Origin: Triatoma infestans
Taxonomy: Eukaryota; Arthropoda; Insecta; Hemiptera; Reduviidae
Length of the DNA stretch: 64,000 bases
Reading direction: 5' to 3'
NCBI GenBank assembly: GCA_011037195.1
Contig: JAAEAF010002366.1
Coordinates: 80,249-144,248, forward strand
The notes under the pieces were generated by a model. That model made no database searches. It was not told where the DNA came from and saw only the letters and a list, made by a program, of their open reading frames with translations. Position 1 is the stretch's first letter. Every line of letters starts with the position of its first letter. The position numbers and the translations under genes are program-made. Positions 31,454 to 42,601 of the stretch are shown here, piece by piece.

Positions 31454-34400
31454 TCATTCTCCTAGCACAAAACTTCTAATCTTAACGGCTTGTTTACAGA
31501 AATTACATTTGGAGCTAAGTTGTTCTTTAGTGTTTATTGTAAACAATTGTTCATATTTATGCGAGTTTGAGACAAGACCAAAAGGTAAATATTTTGATAG
31601 AACAAAAGATCTAATTGGCAACAAGGTTTTACCTTCAAAAAGGAAATGAAGTATTGAATCACAACTTAGGGTTTTACAGATTAAACATATATTCTGATTG
31701 TCAAAAATGTCTGATTCGCCATTAATATACAATTTCGCCACCTTTACTCTACATAAACGTATTTGAGATACAACTATTAACTTTGCTATAGTACAGCCCA
31801 AATTTAGATGAAATTCAGTGTTTCCAAAACTAGAGACCAGCCTATATAGTTCGTTATATTTGGAATTTATTGCATTCTCTACGTCACCTGATAGATATTT
31901 ATTTATAAGTTTACTTATTACAACATTTTTTTCAGCTTTCAGAGTATTAGAGTTTTCAGTTAACAAAATATCTAAGCAATCAATAGATGACATTACTTCC
32001 CTTATAAACTACAGCCAATCATTGGGTTTTCTTCCCTTAACTGCCTTCCGTTTGGACGGAATATTATAGCATAATCGAGGAAGGCGTGATGAATTCATTT
32101 CTAATATTTTGATTAACAGATTATACATAGATTTGAACACTATTATTTTAAGAGGGGCGGCTCCAGGTTCTAAGCAGACGATTGAGTTGGGAGTACTTTG
32201 GGCAAGTAATATAAGCTCTTTAAAGATTGAAGTTGCACTGTTTCCAACATGTCTGCATAGTTGTAAGCCCAGACTTCTGCGCAGTACAACATTATTGGTT
32301 TAAGAATAGTGTTTAGTAGTTTTTTCCTAATTTCATGATTCGTAGCTGCCGAGTTCCCCAAAATTGATCTGACTTTACTGAAAGCCAGCTTTCCGGCGGA
32401 TAAAAAATGCTTTGCAGTCTGAAAGAATTTACTAGTCGAAGTGAATAGGACGCCTAATACTGAAACGAATTTACGAAATCAATTAATGTACCTTCATAAA
32501 ACACATCACAGAATTTCTTTTGTCTGGTATTTTTAGAAAAGTACATAAGTTTTGTTTTACATAACTTAGATAATTCAGTATTCACACTTAAATAATTCTT
32601 GCTACAGTATTGTGCCAAAATAGATAATTTTTCGTACGTCAACTATAGAATTTGCAAATATAACTATATCGTCCGCATAAGCCATTAAGATAATGTTAGT
32701 ATTCTTACCCAAACTGACACCATTATCTTGGCAGCCCCTTCCTAGCCGAAATCCAGATTGGAGCTCAGGTAGTAATTGCAAGTTTTCTGCCCACGTAACC
32801 ATTCTATAGGAAAGGATAGAGGTAAAAAAATTAGGGAGACTGTTCACTAACGCGATTCCCCGATAATTAGCTGGATCAGTAAGAGTGCCTTTTTTATGAA
32901 TCATTTTCATATCAATAACTGACCAGGACTTGGGAACCACTTCTTTCTCTAAAATAATATTAAATAAGTTTAAAATATAATGCTCCCACGCCGGAGGTAG
33001 GTTAGAATAAAATTCAATGGTATTAGAGCCCTTCCGGGGCTTTTATCAGTCTTACATTTGGACAGCGTAGTCTGAAGCTCGCTAAGGTCTATATTCCTTT
33101 CATAGTTAGTAAATTCAAAGCATTTGGGGTAAGCTACTGGCGACTTGCAAACAGAGGCATAAAAAGTGCCAAAATATTCTGTCCAAACATCTGCAGTAAT
33201 GCTTAAGCTCTCTTGTTTTCTAAAAATTGACTCTCTAACAGCGCTCCAAAATTCTCTAATTTTCCGACATTTGATATCTTTGCAATTTTTTGTAATATTT
33301 TAGCTTTCTTCTTATCTCTAATTAATTTACAATAACTTTTCCGTAAGGTTAAGTAATTAGAAAGGTCACTAATATCATTATGTTTCTTGCAGTAACGTAG
33401 AGCCCTAGCTAAATTTCGTTTTGCTGCTAAACACTCAGCATGAAACCAATCATTTCCCTTATATGTTTTTTATCTACTTTAACTTTCCGCGAGTCAACCA
33501 TTTTTAAAACATTAGCCGTTGCAGATATTCCATTATTAATATTTTCATAAAGTTTTCAGAGTTATGGCTATGGAAATGCAGTAACGGAGACTGGGCCATA
33601 TATTGACTATATTCAATTTTTGTTTCACTATTCCATTTAAATTTAGTAGTGAACACATAAGAATTACTTTTCATTTTTTCTCGATTTCCATAAATTCAGG
33701 AATATTTAAAGTTACTTTACAACAAAGATGAGAGAGAAATGGAAAGATATCTCTATTTATCCTGAAGTCAGTACACCAATTTAAACTATTTATATTGCCC
33801 CAAACCAGATCAATAATTCTAGAATCCTGTTGACATATGAACGTGCGGGAAAGTCACCAGGAAAGCGCCCATTAAATACAATCATAGCATTATCCTCCAT
33901 TATATTTACTAATTTCCTTCCTCGAGAATTCAGTTTAGAGTCCAAGAAGTCGCGAGAAGCATACACTGGCAAATTCTGAACAATCTCAATTGGGATATTG
34001 TTTAGATTAGGGATTCGCGAATTATAATCCCCACCTATAAAAATAGGTAAGTCTGTATGCTCATTTGTTAGCTTTTCTAATACCTCCTTTAAAGTATCAA
34101 TATATGTATCATAGACATAGCCGGTCTCCAATAAATTAGCCCCAGTATGAAGTCAGTGAAAGGGGTGGTTAGCTTGAGTATTAACATAAAATTATCTTTA
34201 TACAAGGTTTTAAATTTTATATTATAGTTTTTATTCAATAGTATTAATAATCCTCCGCTTGCGCGGCCCAGAGACTTTTCCCTCACGGCATTACACATTA
34301 AAGTTTCAAAATTGTTTAGATAAGATGGAAGTTTAGGTGTTTCAGAGATTAACCAGGTTTCCGAAAAGCAAATAACTCCGCATTTTATTAAAAATTCTTC

Positions 34401-34517
34401 AGAGGATTGATCTAATTTAAACAGCGAATTGATTCCGCTAATGTTTTGGAAAATAATTGTAAAATTAGAAGAATTACTTACAGGTTTAGAGAGTTTATTT
34501 GAATGAACATTTACCAA
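31454..34517 (-). pseudogene. LINE A ORF2 (APE endonuclease and reverse transcriptase), broken
   Basis: 34517-34089: endonuclease N-terminus (FTIIFQNISGINS, VICFSETWLISETP with the catalytic E). 34131-33790: LPIFIGGDYNSRIPNL (the D-x-N step) and FNGRFPGDFPA. About 33000-33780 is frameshifted. 32940-32602: RT N-terminus (KKGTLTDPANYRGIALVN, ELQSGFRLGRGCQDN) joined directly to MAYADDIVIFANS (motif C), so motifs A and B, about 120 residues compared with copy 2, are deleted. 32361-32170 and 31993-31454: C-terminal region with ICLICKTLSCDSILHFLFEG (CCHC-like). Not functional. Confidence 0.75.
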
Positions 34518-34566
34518 AGGGCGAGTGTTTGAAGTTGCTCGTTGCTGATGAAGTTTATCCTCACTA

Positions 34567-35480
34567 TTATTTTTCTTGACTGGCTGGGGGACGAAAAAAA
34601 GAATCCAAAGTTGTTGATCCAGCTGGCTTCAGTTTTCTTTTCTTAAGGGAGGTACGTGACGATATTTCAGAAACATCCATATCTAAATCAGAGGCATCAA
34701 TATCATCTAGCGTCTTTATCTCTCGAGTATTTTTTGGGGTTGCGGGGCCAGTATATCCTTGCAGGTCCACTTCACAAAGTATAAGTAGGGGTTTGGAAAG
34801 CTCAGTTGCTTTGATGAATAATCTATTATTTTTAAACCATATAAACTTAATTAGCTTATTATTCTTCATAATTTTTGTATTTTTATAGAGTGACGCATTA
34901 TATGGTGACATGTTTTCTGAGAAATATGTTTGTTATTTTTGCTCAATTTTCGGAAAAATCTCAGTTGTTAAATTAAACTTGATATCACGCAACAGTTTCA
35001 TGGAGTTTCCTTTGTCACCTCTCTTTATAAATTTCAATATTATTGGAGGAACATGAAGAGAATTTCTTAATTTAATTCTGAAATATTCTAATTTGTCATG
35101 ACAACAAACAAATCCGATGTGTGTACAAAATATTTCAATAATCCCTTGTAGATTTTCTCCTTCAATGAGAGGAATGTTCGTTATTCGAACACCATCACAT
35201 CTAGTAGCTTGTTCAAGACTATGAAGCTGAATTTGTCTACTATAATTTTCTCTTTTTAAAAAATTACTATCATTATTTAGTTTTGAGATTTCTCTTTTAT
35301 TACCTAATATGTCTTTTTGTAGGGCTGCAAGGTTTTCTTTTAAAAATTATCCGATGAATCAACTTTTTTTGAAATAGTTTTTAAATCAGCAGCCAATCTA
35401 TCCATACGAGAGAGAATTATATTTGCTAAATCTCCTATTTTACATTTTCCTGTCTCCCCTTGCAATTGCTCAGACGACAT
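34567..35480 (-). pseudogene. LINE A ORF1 (coiled coil plus FP/transposase-22-like domain), broken
   Basis: Start MSSEQLQGETGKCKIGD at 35480; a helical N-terminus (ILSRMDRLAADLKTISKKVD), a frameshift near 35345, then ALQKDILGNKREISKLNN (coiled coil), RCDGVRITNIPLIEGENLQG, ILKFIKRGDKGNSMKLLRD, an in-frame stop near 34936, then YFSENMSPYNASLYKNTKI and LIKFIWFKNNRLFIKATE. The last stretch resembles the FP-like C-terminal domain of many insect LINE ORF1s, thought to bind nucleic acid. About 300 residues if unbroken. The second copy at 38956-39869 has the same frameshift and stop. Confidence 0.7.
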
Positions 35481-36212
35481 ATTGCCTCTTATTTCAAAGA
35501 ATACAGACACTTACGACTTAATTAATCTTCTTTTTGAGAAAATTTATTAAGAAACTGCGAATGCTATAAGGAATTAGAAATTAATCGTAGTTGTTACTAG
35601 ATAAATAAAGTTTGTTCAACTGCAGTATTGGGCGTGACCATCAATCTCACAGCAAACCCAATTCCACTTGAAGTATCCAATATAAATACACTGACCCCAC
35701 CAAACCCGAATGTTTACGTTTGTTTTTAAGATAATCTTATTATTTTATCAAAAATACTAATTAGTTTTCACCTTATAACTTCCTAAGTTCGTCGATTTTC
35801 ACAAAATCACTGTCACCAAAGAATGGGTAACAATAAACTAGAACGGATGATATAAAAAATAACGAGAATTTCCTCGAAAAACCTTTAACAAACTACAAAA
35901 AATAAAAGAGAAGCAATACAAAACGATGTTACCACAACGAGCTCACTAGGCCAACTCCCTATATTTGTATATATATAATTGTTTATTTTATACATATAAA
36001 ATTTCATTATATTGTAATCACTAGCATTCTAACTCGGCGTCTTCGCCGGCTCTTGGGGCTCCCTAGTAACAAATCTTGGGAAAACCGTATATCAACGTAC
36101 TGCAATCACGGGATATAATTTGGAAACTTTGGAATTGGAACATGGATATTCAAAAATCTATCATAAAATCGTGATATAAAAACGTGGCATATATATATAT
36201 ATATATATATAT

Positions 36213-38833
36213 AACATAGATAGATAGATTCTACCGGGGTATTGGCTATTCAGCCTACGCCACCGCGACAACCCCAAGGATCTATTGTGGCACCCCCCCT
36301 AGTTGGAGACCCTCCCCCTATCCTGTCCTTAAGCGAACTGTGGAATTGGGGGGGGGGCTCCCAGGTGGTCAATCAGAACACCCGCCATTAGAGCACCCTC
36401 TCGAGTCCTGCTTGCCTTAGAAGACTTAATAGGTCCGAGAGAGGGCCCTGGCTGAGGCTTGTTGGCACCAGCTTCTCTTTACCAAAGAGGCGGTACCTTA
36501 GCCAGACCAGCCCCTCGCACTGACATACCACATGCAGTGCCGTCTCCTCTTCTTCCTGACAAAACCTGCACAGGCTATCCGTTGCCAGGCCCATGCGATG
36601 CATGTGCTTATTTAATCTACAGTGGCCAGTGAGAATGCCAACTGCTATCCTTATGGCCACCCGGCCTAGTTGGAGTAATTCTGCAGTTAGCTTGGGCGAG
36701 TAGCTATAGATAAACTTTTTCGCCTGTCTCTGGCCTGGAGTTTTGACCCACCATTCCCTTGATCGGTCCTGCATCCATAGCTTAATGGATGCACTCCTGA
36801 GGCATCTTGAGACACCACAGAACGGCTCCGGCCCGATAAGCGCTCCCATTGAACCCTCCCGGGCCAGGCGGTCCGCCGCCTCATTGCCTCTGTGACCCGA
36901 GTGCCCAGGTACCCAAACCAGGAAGACCTTATTATGGCTACTAATTTCCCTTAGTGCACCTAGGCAGTCCCACACCAGCCTTGAGCTGATCTCCCACGAG
37001 TCAATTGCCCGCAGAGCAGCCTGGCTATCCGAATAAATGACGACTCTGGAGTTATGCACTCCCCGTCTTCTTATTTCGGCGGCGCAGATAATAATCGCGA
37101 CTAGCTCCGCCTGAAAGACCGTAGCTAGCCTTCCCAGGCTCACCGAGATATTACATCCCGGACGAGCCCCGTACACGCCGGCTCCCACTCCATCTTCCGT
37201 CTTGGACCCGTCCGTGTACCACATAGATTCGCCTGCAATTGGCGGCCCATTCTTCCATGCCCCTCTGTCTAATATCAGGACTTTGAAGGGTTTTTGGAAG
37301 TCATACCTAGGAGTCATTATGTCCGTAGGCAGGCCCAAGATCGGGTCCGCCTCCAGCTCCTCCCATAGGTCTTGGTACCTCCCAGTATGCCTGGGATAGA
37401 TGGGCGCTTGTCCCTGTTGTAGTCGTGCCACAACTGCTCTTGCAACGCCTTGGACGTGAATGTGGAGTGGTGGAAGGTTTAACAAGACCTCCAAGGCCGC
37501 AGTGGGGGTAGTCATCATAGCACCCGTCGTACTCAGGCAAGCCAGCCTTTGAATACTTCCAAGCGCTCCCGACCCCCCCATCTGCAAGGTCTTTGTCCAC
37601 CACACCACCGCCCCGTGGGTTACCATTGGTCTCACTACACAGGTATAAATCCACAGAGTCATCTTCGGGTTTAATCCCCAACTTTTACCGCATAGCCTCC
37701 TGCACCTACCCATGGCGATTTTGGCTTTATGTGCGGTAACATTAATATGAGAGTTCCATGTCAGCCTTCGGTCAAAAATGACTCCCAAATATTTGGCCTC
37801 CATGGCAAAGGGGATCGCAACCCCTCCGAGTACTGGCTGTTGTAAGCCTTGTAAATTCCTCTTCCTCGTAAAAGGAACCACTTGAGTTTTGTGGGGATTG
37901 ATGGAGAGACCCTCCGCTCTACACCACTTGTTCACAATATTGAGCGCCCCCTGAGTGCGCTCCGAGACAGTTGCCACGAACCGCCCCCTCACCACGATTG
38001 CCAGATCGTCCGCGAACCCAAGGCAATGAAAGCCTTCCGCGGTTAATTTGGTCAGGATGTCATCGGCTAATAGCGTCCACAGCAATGGCGACAAAACGCC
38101 TCCCTGCGGACAGCCTCTACTTGCCCTGGCCACAAGAGATGAATTGTCTATGGTGGCTATGTTAGTCCTTCCCAATAGACTAGTCCTTATCCACTGAACT
38201 ATCGTAGGGGACGTGCCCCTTCTTGTCAGTGCACCAACAAGAGACTCTGAGGACACGTTGTTGAAAGCGCCCTCTATATCCAAAAAGGTGACCACCGCAA
38301 TTTCCTTGTCGTCAAGCGACTTTTGGAGTAGCCTATTTAGGTCATCCAGAGCCAAGTCTACGGATTTCCCTGCCTGATAGGCATATTGGCGATTATTAAG
38401 CGGATTAATCCTCAAGATCTCGTCCCTTATAAACCTGTCAATCATCCTCTCCATCGCTTTCAACAGAAAGGAGGACAGGCTTATCGGCCTAAACGACTTT
38501 GGCGTTTGATCTACCGTCTTCCCTACTTTCGGGAGGAACACGACCTTCACCTGTTGCCATTCTCTCGGTATGAATCCCCAGGCCAAACAGCCTCTGAAGA
38601 TCCTACATAGGTGTGGTATCAACACCTCCACCGCCTTCTGCAAGAAGACGGGATAAATCCCATCCACGCCTGGTGCTTTATAGGGCTTGAACCTTCCAAT
38701 CGCCCATCTTAGCCTATTCGGCTGTATGACGTAATTCGCGATCTTCCAGTCCGCCCGACCAGGCCTTCTCGGCCCCTCAACCTCTAGAGGGACCTCTCCG
38801 TAAGAGGACCCCGGGAAGTGTGTGCTCATAAGC
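36213..38833 (-). mobile_element. 5'-truncated LINE family B (I/R1-like, RT plus RNase H)
   Basis: Minus strand: truncated at 38833, uninterrupted coding region to 36388, GC-rich 3' UTR (36387-36230) and a short (ATCT)n tail at about 36216-36230 before a (TA)n run. Much GC-richer than its surroundings and with an open frame, so the insertion is young. It is flanked on both sides by the same 1.77-kb piece of LINE A. Confidence 0.9.
36388..38829 (-). CDS. LINE B ORF2 fragment: reverse transcriptase, RNase H, CCHC finger
   Basis: 813 residues without a stop. RT core about residues 40-330: FRPISLSSFLLKAMERMI (113-130), motif A FLDIEGAF (182-189), motif B GCPQGGVLSPLLW (239-251), motif C GFADDL (271-276), then KYLGVIFDRRLTWNSHI (346-362). 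RNase H about 535-660 with its acidic set intact: D540 (YTDGS), E575, D601 (SDSQAA), the PGHSG histidine near 643 and D653. A C-terminal finger CRFCQ...H...CQC lies at about 754-771. The upstream APE endonuclease and ORF1 are absent because the copy is 5'-truncated; the ATG at 38829 is simply the first one after the junction, not a family start. All catalytic residues are kept, but without the endonuclease it should be immobile on its own. Confidence 0.9.
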   Translation of the reverse strand: MSTHFPGSSYGEVPLEVEGPRRPGRADWKIANYVIQPNRLRWAIGRFKPYKAPGVDGIYPVFLQKAVEVLIPHLCRIFRGCLAWGFIPREWQQVKVVFLPKVGKTVDQTPKSFRPISLSSFLLKAMERMIDRFIRDEILRINPLNNRQYAYQAGKSVDLALDDLNRLLQKSLDDKEIAVVTFLDIEGAFNNVSSESLVGALTRRGTSPTIVQWIRTSLLGRTNIATIDNSSLVARASRGCPQGGVLSPLLWTLLADDILTKLTAEGFHCLGFADDLAIVVRGRFVATVSERTQGALNIVNKWCRAEGLSINPHKTQVVPFTRKRNLQGLQQPVLGGVAIPFAMEAKYLGVIFDRRLTWNSHINVTAHKAKIAMGRCRRLCGKSWGLNPKMTLWIYTCVVRPMVTHGAVVWWTKTLQMGGSGALGSIQRLACLSTTGAMMTTPTAALEVLLNLPPLHIHVQGVARAVVARLQQGQAPIYPRHTGRYQDLWEELEADPILGLPTDIMTPRYDFQKPFKVLILDRGAWKNGPPIAGESMWYTDGSKTEDGVGAGVYGARPGCNISVSLGRLATVFQAELVAIIICAAEIRRRGVHNSRVVIYSDSQAALRAIDSWEISSRLVWDCLGALREISSHNKVFLVWVPGHSGHRGNEAADRLAREGSMGALIGPEPFCGVSRCLRSASIKLWMQDRSREWWVKTPGQRQAKKFIYSYSPKLTAELLQLGRVAIRIAVGILTGHCRLNKHMHRMGLATDSLCRFCQEEEETALHVVCQCEGLVWLRYRLFGKEKLVPTSLSQGPLSDLLSLLRQAGLERVL

Positions 38834-40601
38834 TTTGGAAAATAATTGTAAAATTAGAAGAATTACTTACAGGTTTAGAGAGTTTATTTGAATGAACATT
38901 TACCAAAGGGCGAGTGTTTGAAGTTGCTCGTTGCTGATGAAGTTTATCCTCACTATTATTTTTCTTGACTGGCTGGGGGACGAAAAAAAGAATCCAAAGT
39001 TGTTGATCCAGCTGGCTTCAGTTTTCTTTTCTTAAGGGAGGTACGTGACGATGTTTCAGAAACATCCATATCTAAATCAGAGGCATCAATATCATCTAGC
39101 GTCTTTATCTCTCGAGTATTTTTTGGGGTTGCGGGGCCAGTATATCCTTGCAGGTCCACTTCACAAAGTATAAGTAGGGGTTTGGAAAGCTCAGTTGCTT
39201 TGATGAATAATCTATTATTTTTAAACCATATAAACTTAATTAGCTTATTATTCTTCATAATTTTTGTATTTTTATAGAGTGACGCATTATATGGTGACAT
39301 GTTTTCTGAGAAATATGTTTGTTATTTTTGCTCAATTTTCGGAAAAATCTCAGTTGTTAAATTAAACTTGATATCACGCAACAGTTTCATGGAGTTTCCT
39401 TTGTCACCTCTCTTTATAAATTTCAATATTATTGGAGGAACATGAAGAGAATTTCTTAATTTAATTCTGAAATATTCTAATTTGTCATGACAACAAACAA
39501 ATCCGATGTGTGTACAAAATATTTCAATAATCCCTTGTAGATTTTCTCCTTCAATGAGAGGAATGTTCGTTATTCGAACACCATCACATCTAGTAGCTTG
39601 TTCAAGACTATGAAGCTGAATTTGTCTACTATAATTTTCTCTTTTTAAAAAATTACTATCATTATTTAGTTTTGAGATTTCTCTTTTATTACCTAATATG
39701 TCTTTTTGTAGGGCTGCAAGGTTTTCTTTTAAAAATTATCCGATGAATCAACTTTTTTTGAAATAGTTTTTAAATCAGCAGCCAATCTATCCATACGAGA
39801 GAGAATTATATTTGCTAAATCTCCTATTTTACATTTTCCTGTCTCCCCTTGCAATTGCTCAGACGACATATTGCCTCTTATTTCAAAGAATACAGACACT
39901 TACGACTTAATTAATCTTCTTTTTGAGAAAATTTATTAAGAAACTGCGAATGCTATAAGGAATTAGAAATTAATCGTAGTTGTTACTAGATAAATAAAGT
40001 TTGTTCAACTGCAGTATTGGGCGTGACCATCAATCTCACAGCAAACCCCATTCCACTTGAAGTATCCAATATAAATACACTGACCCCACCAAACCCGAAT
40101 GTTTACGTTTGTTTTTAAGATAATCTTATTATTTTATCAAAAATACTAATTAGTTTTCACCTTATAACTTCCTAAGTTCGTCGATTTTCACAAAATCACT
40201 GTCACCAAAGAATGGGTAACAATAAACTAGAACGGATGATATAAAAAATAACGAGAATTTCCTCGAAAAACCTTTAACAAACTACAAAAAATAAAAGAGA
40301 AGCAATACAAAACGATGTTACCACAACGAGCTCACTAGGCCAACTCCCTATATTTGTATATATATAATTGTTTATTTTATACATATAAAATTTCATTATA
40401 TTGTAATCACTAGCATTCTAACTCGGCGTCTTCGCCGGCTCTTGGGGCTCCCTAGTAACAAATCTTGGGAAAACCGTATATCAACGTACTGCAATCACGG
40501 GATATAATTTGGAAACTTTGGAATTGGAACATGGATATTCAAAAATCTATCATAAAATCGTGATATAAAAACGTGGCATATATATATATATATATATATA
40601 T
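38834..40601 (-). repeat. Second copy of the LINE A 5' third (5' UTR, ORF1, start of ORF2)
   Basis: Matches 34445-36212 at a constant offset of 4389 bases with no indel; I found two substitutions (34664/39053 and 35660/40049). It includes the ORF1 homologue at 38956-39300 with its defects. It starts abruptly at 38834 inside the ORF2 endonuclease sequence and ends in the same (TA)n run, after which the flanks differ. Confidence 0.95.
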
Positions 40602-40604
40602 CCT

Positions 40605-40910
40605 ATGACCATATATATATATATAGACCTATACTTGTTTCAATTTTTTTTTCCAAGAAAATTGATTGTTAGGGTGTCCCCGGGATGTCCCGGGAAAAGT
40701 TGGGGAGTTGAGGCTTTCCTCAAAAAATGGCGTTTTATTATGGTTTAAGTCTAACAGCTGATATAATATTGTAGCCAATTAAATAGCTAGTAAAACATTT
40801 CAAATTTGAAGAAATTTTAAAAATTATAATTATTTAATTAGGGTCAGAGAGAGTGACGTGGCTTGTCACACCGGTGTTCTTTTTTTTTGTTGATTTCCTA
40901 GAATATCATT
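40605..40910 (+). repeat. HP repeat fragment (plus orientation)
   Basis: Starts after the TA run with 'TCCAAGAAAATTGATTG', continues 'CTTTCCTCAAAAAATGGCG' and ends with the terminal palindrome region 'GACGTGGCTTGTCACACC' (about 40851-40875). Confidence 0.55.
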
Positions 40911-41492
40911 ACTAACAAATCACGTAATACTTTCATAGCAGATTTATTTATTTATTTATTTTTTTACTTTCAGTACTTTTTTGTAAATTTATTTTATCTA
41001 GTTTAGAATTATCTAAATTAGTTTCTAGGAAAAAAAAGGTAATTCGCGTGGGAAAACCACACACGAATCACGTGATCATTACCTCTACATACCTGTATGT
41101 ATAATATATATGGTACACTCAGAGGCAATATGGCGGAAAGAAACAGTGGTACTGCAGTCTCTCCATTTTGCTAAACATGGCGTGACCAAACATCATTGTA
41201 AACAACTTGGAAATCAGTGAGATCTCCTCCGGCCATTCTGCGATTGCCACCCCTCTTGCAAACAAAACACACACACACATATATATATATATATACACGT
41301 ATACATATAATTGAATACCTAGTGCAATGTACCTGAAAATATAGTATAATAACAAAAGTTGCAACAATCACCTGCTTGCCACGAAACACCTATCATTAAA
41401 GTGCAGCGGTTGCATGATTGCAAAGTACTGGACCCTTTCACTCTCTCTCTCTCTCTCTCTCTCTATTTATATATGTATACATATACATATAA
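40911..41492. other. AT-rich DNA with TA/CA and CT microsatellites
   Basis: (AC)n and (TA)n at about 41265-41293, (CT)n at about 41440-41463. No gene. Confidence 0.6.
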
Positions 41493-41504
41493 TTAGTTGC
41501 ATTT

Positions 41505-41708
41505 GGGGCGGGTGTTGGTGTAGTGGTTATGAGCATGGGCTTGTAACTTGGAGATCCCCAGTTCGAGTCCCGCGTATAACTGCTAAATTTTATATTCGTA
41601 AAAAAATGTTAATAGTAAAGTATGTCTTCCGCCCCCGTCCACGACACCTAATTTGATAGTTGGACGTGTTAAGCCAGCCTGAAAAAATAGGCATGACTTT
41701 ACTTTACT
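41505..41708 (+). mobile_element. tRNA-derived SINE, family 2 (copy a)
   Basis: A box TGGTGTAGTGG at 41516-41526 and B box GTTCGAGTCC at 41561-41570, spaced as in a tRNA. A tRNA-unrelated body includes 'CCGCCCCCGTCCACGACACC', and the tail is (CTTTA)n. Flanked by a perfect 12-bp target-site duplication TTAGTTGCATTT (41493-41504 and 41709-41720). Another copy lies inverted at 44.3 kb. Confidence 0.9.
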
Positions 41709-41720
41709 TTAGTTGCATTT

Positions 41721-41990
41721 CCATCTAATTCTAACAAGTTTAAATGGAACTACTTTTGGATTTTTTGGAATTTTCTCGAAAATGGTTAAAAAGATTTTCT
41801 TTAAACTGGCTGTGCTTCTTCCTATGATTTTTCGTTTTTGTTCACACACACACAATTCGCTAATGACATTCTGTTTCGTACTTAGGGGACCTCAAAACAT
41901 TGTATTATCGGTATAAACTCAATTACGAAATACTGACAAGATCGCAATACTTCCTCTACCAGAGCAGTGAGAGAAAGTAAAAAAAAAAAA
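41721..41990 (-). repeat. HP repeat fragment (minus orientation) with hairpin end
   Basis: 'TTCTCGAAAATGGTTAAAAAG', 'CCTATGATTTTTCGTTTTTG', a CA tract at 41842-41852, 'GGTATAAACTCAATTACG' and the hairpin region 'ACTTCCTCTACCAGAGCAG' at about 41949. It lies to the right of SINE copy a. Confidence 0.6.
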
Positions 41991-42225
41991 GAAAACCACC
42001 TCTGAAGAACCAGAAAAATCTGTAAGGAAATTCAGGTCACTTTCCCTCCATCTGGGTGGATATGCAAGTCATTGAGTTGCATATATACAGAACTGCACGT
42101 AGGAGGTCAGCACTTGAGGAACACATCGATAATGAACTGGCTGTGTTAACCCTCAACAATAAAACAAACACATGGCCAAACACATCGACGTTAGTAATCG
42201 ATCATCTTTCATAAAGTACTCACAT

Positions 42226-42261
<36 letters not shown>

Positions 42262-42565
42262 CACACACACACGTATATATATATATATATATGCATATAT
42301 ATATAGGTAAGAAGAATAAATCTACTTGCACATGTCGTTCCGCACCCTCTGCCGCCCCCTATCATTATGGGAAATTTATTCACTTCACACCATCTTTATC
42401 GATTTTTCTTGCCTTGACTTCCTTTCCCTCTTCCCTACCATCATCTCTATATAGGTGTTTCTACTATATTATTAGTTTGATTTCCTTAGTTAATTATTTT
42501 AAACAATCCACATGAATTTATTTTACGAAAAGGAAATTTTTACTTTCTTCTGCTTCTGGTGGTAA
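41991..42565. other. Intergenic DNA with CA/TA microsatellites
   Basis: (AC)n and (AT)n at about 42228-42305. Pyrimidine-rich stretch 42380-42460. No gene. Confidence 0.6.
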
Positions 42566-42569
42566 AAGG

Positions 42570-42601
<32 letters not shown>

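Larger units (their letters stand above)
31010..36212 (-). mobile_element. Near full-length but defective family A LINE (CR1/Jockey superfamily), copy 3
   Basis: Minus-strand order: 5' UTR with GC-rich 'CGGCGAAGACGCCG' (about 36040), ORF1 (35480-34567), ORF2 starting at 34517 with APE endonuclease, RT, and C-terminus ending at 31454, then an AT-rich 3' UTR. ORF1 has a frameshift and a stop; ORF2 has several shifts, and an internal deletion removes RT motifs A and B. The 5' third (34445-36212) is repeated at 38834-40601 on the other side of LINE B. Confidence 0.85.

Noticed and set aside
36700..38610. Several 64-124 residue open frames on both strands inside LINE B
   Set aside because: Shadows of the 813-residue RT/RNase H frame in GC-rich DNA.
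34445..40601. Chimeric retrotransposition (template switch from LINE B RNA to LINE A RNA)
   Set aside because: It would make the 38.8-40.6 kb part, but does not explain why the neighbouring LINE A is broken off at exactly the same (TA)n end beside LINE B's tail; a long target-site duplication explains both junctions with one event.
41400..41656. Open frame through a CT run and the SINE at 41.5 kb
   Set aside because: Low complexity plus tRNA-derived SINE; no protein-like features.
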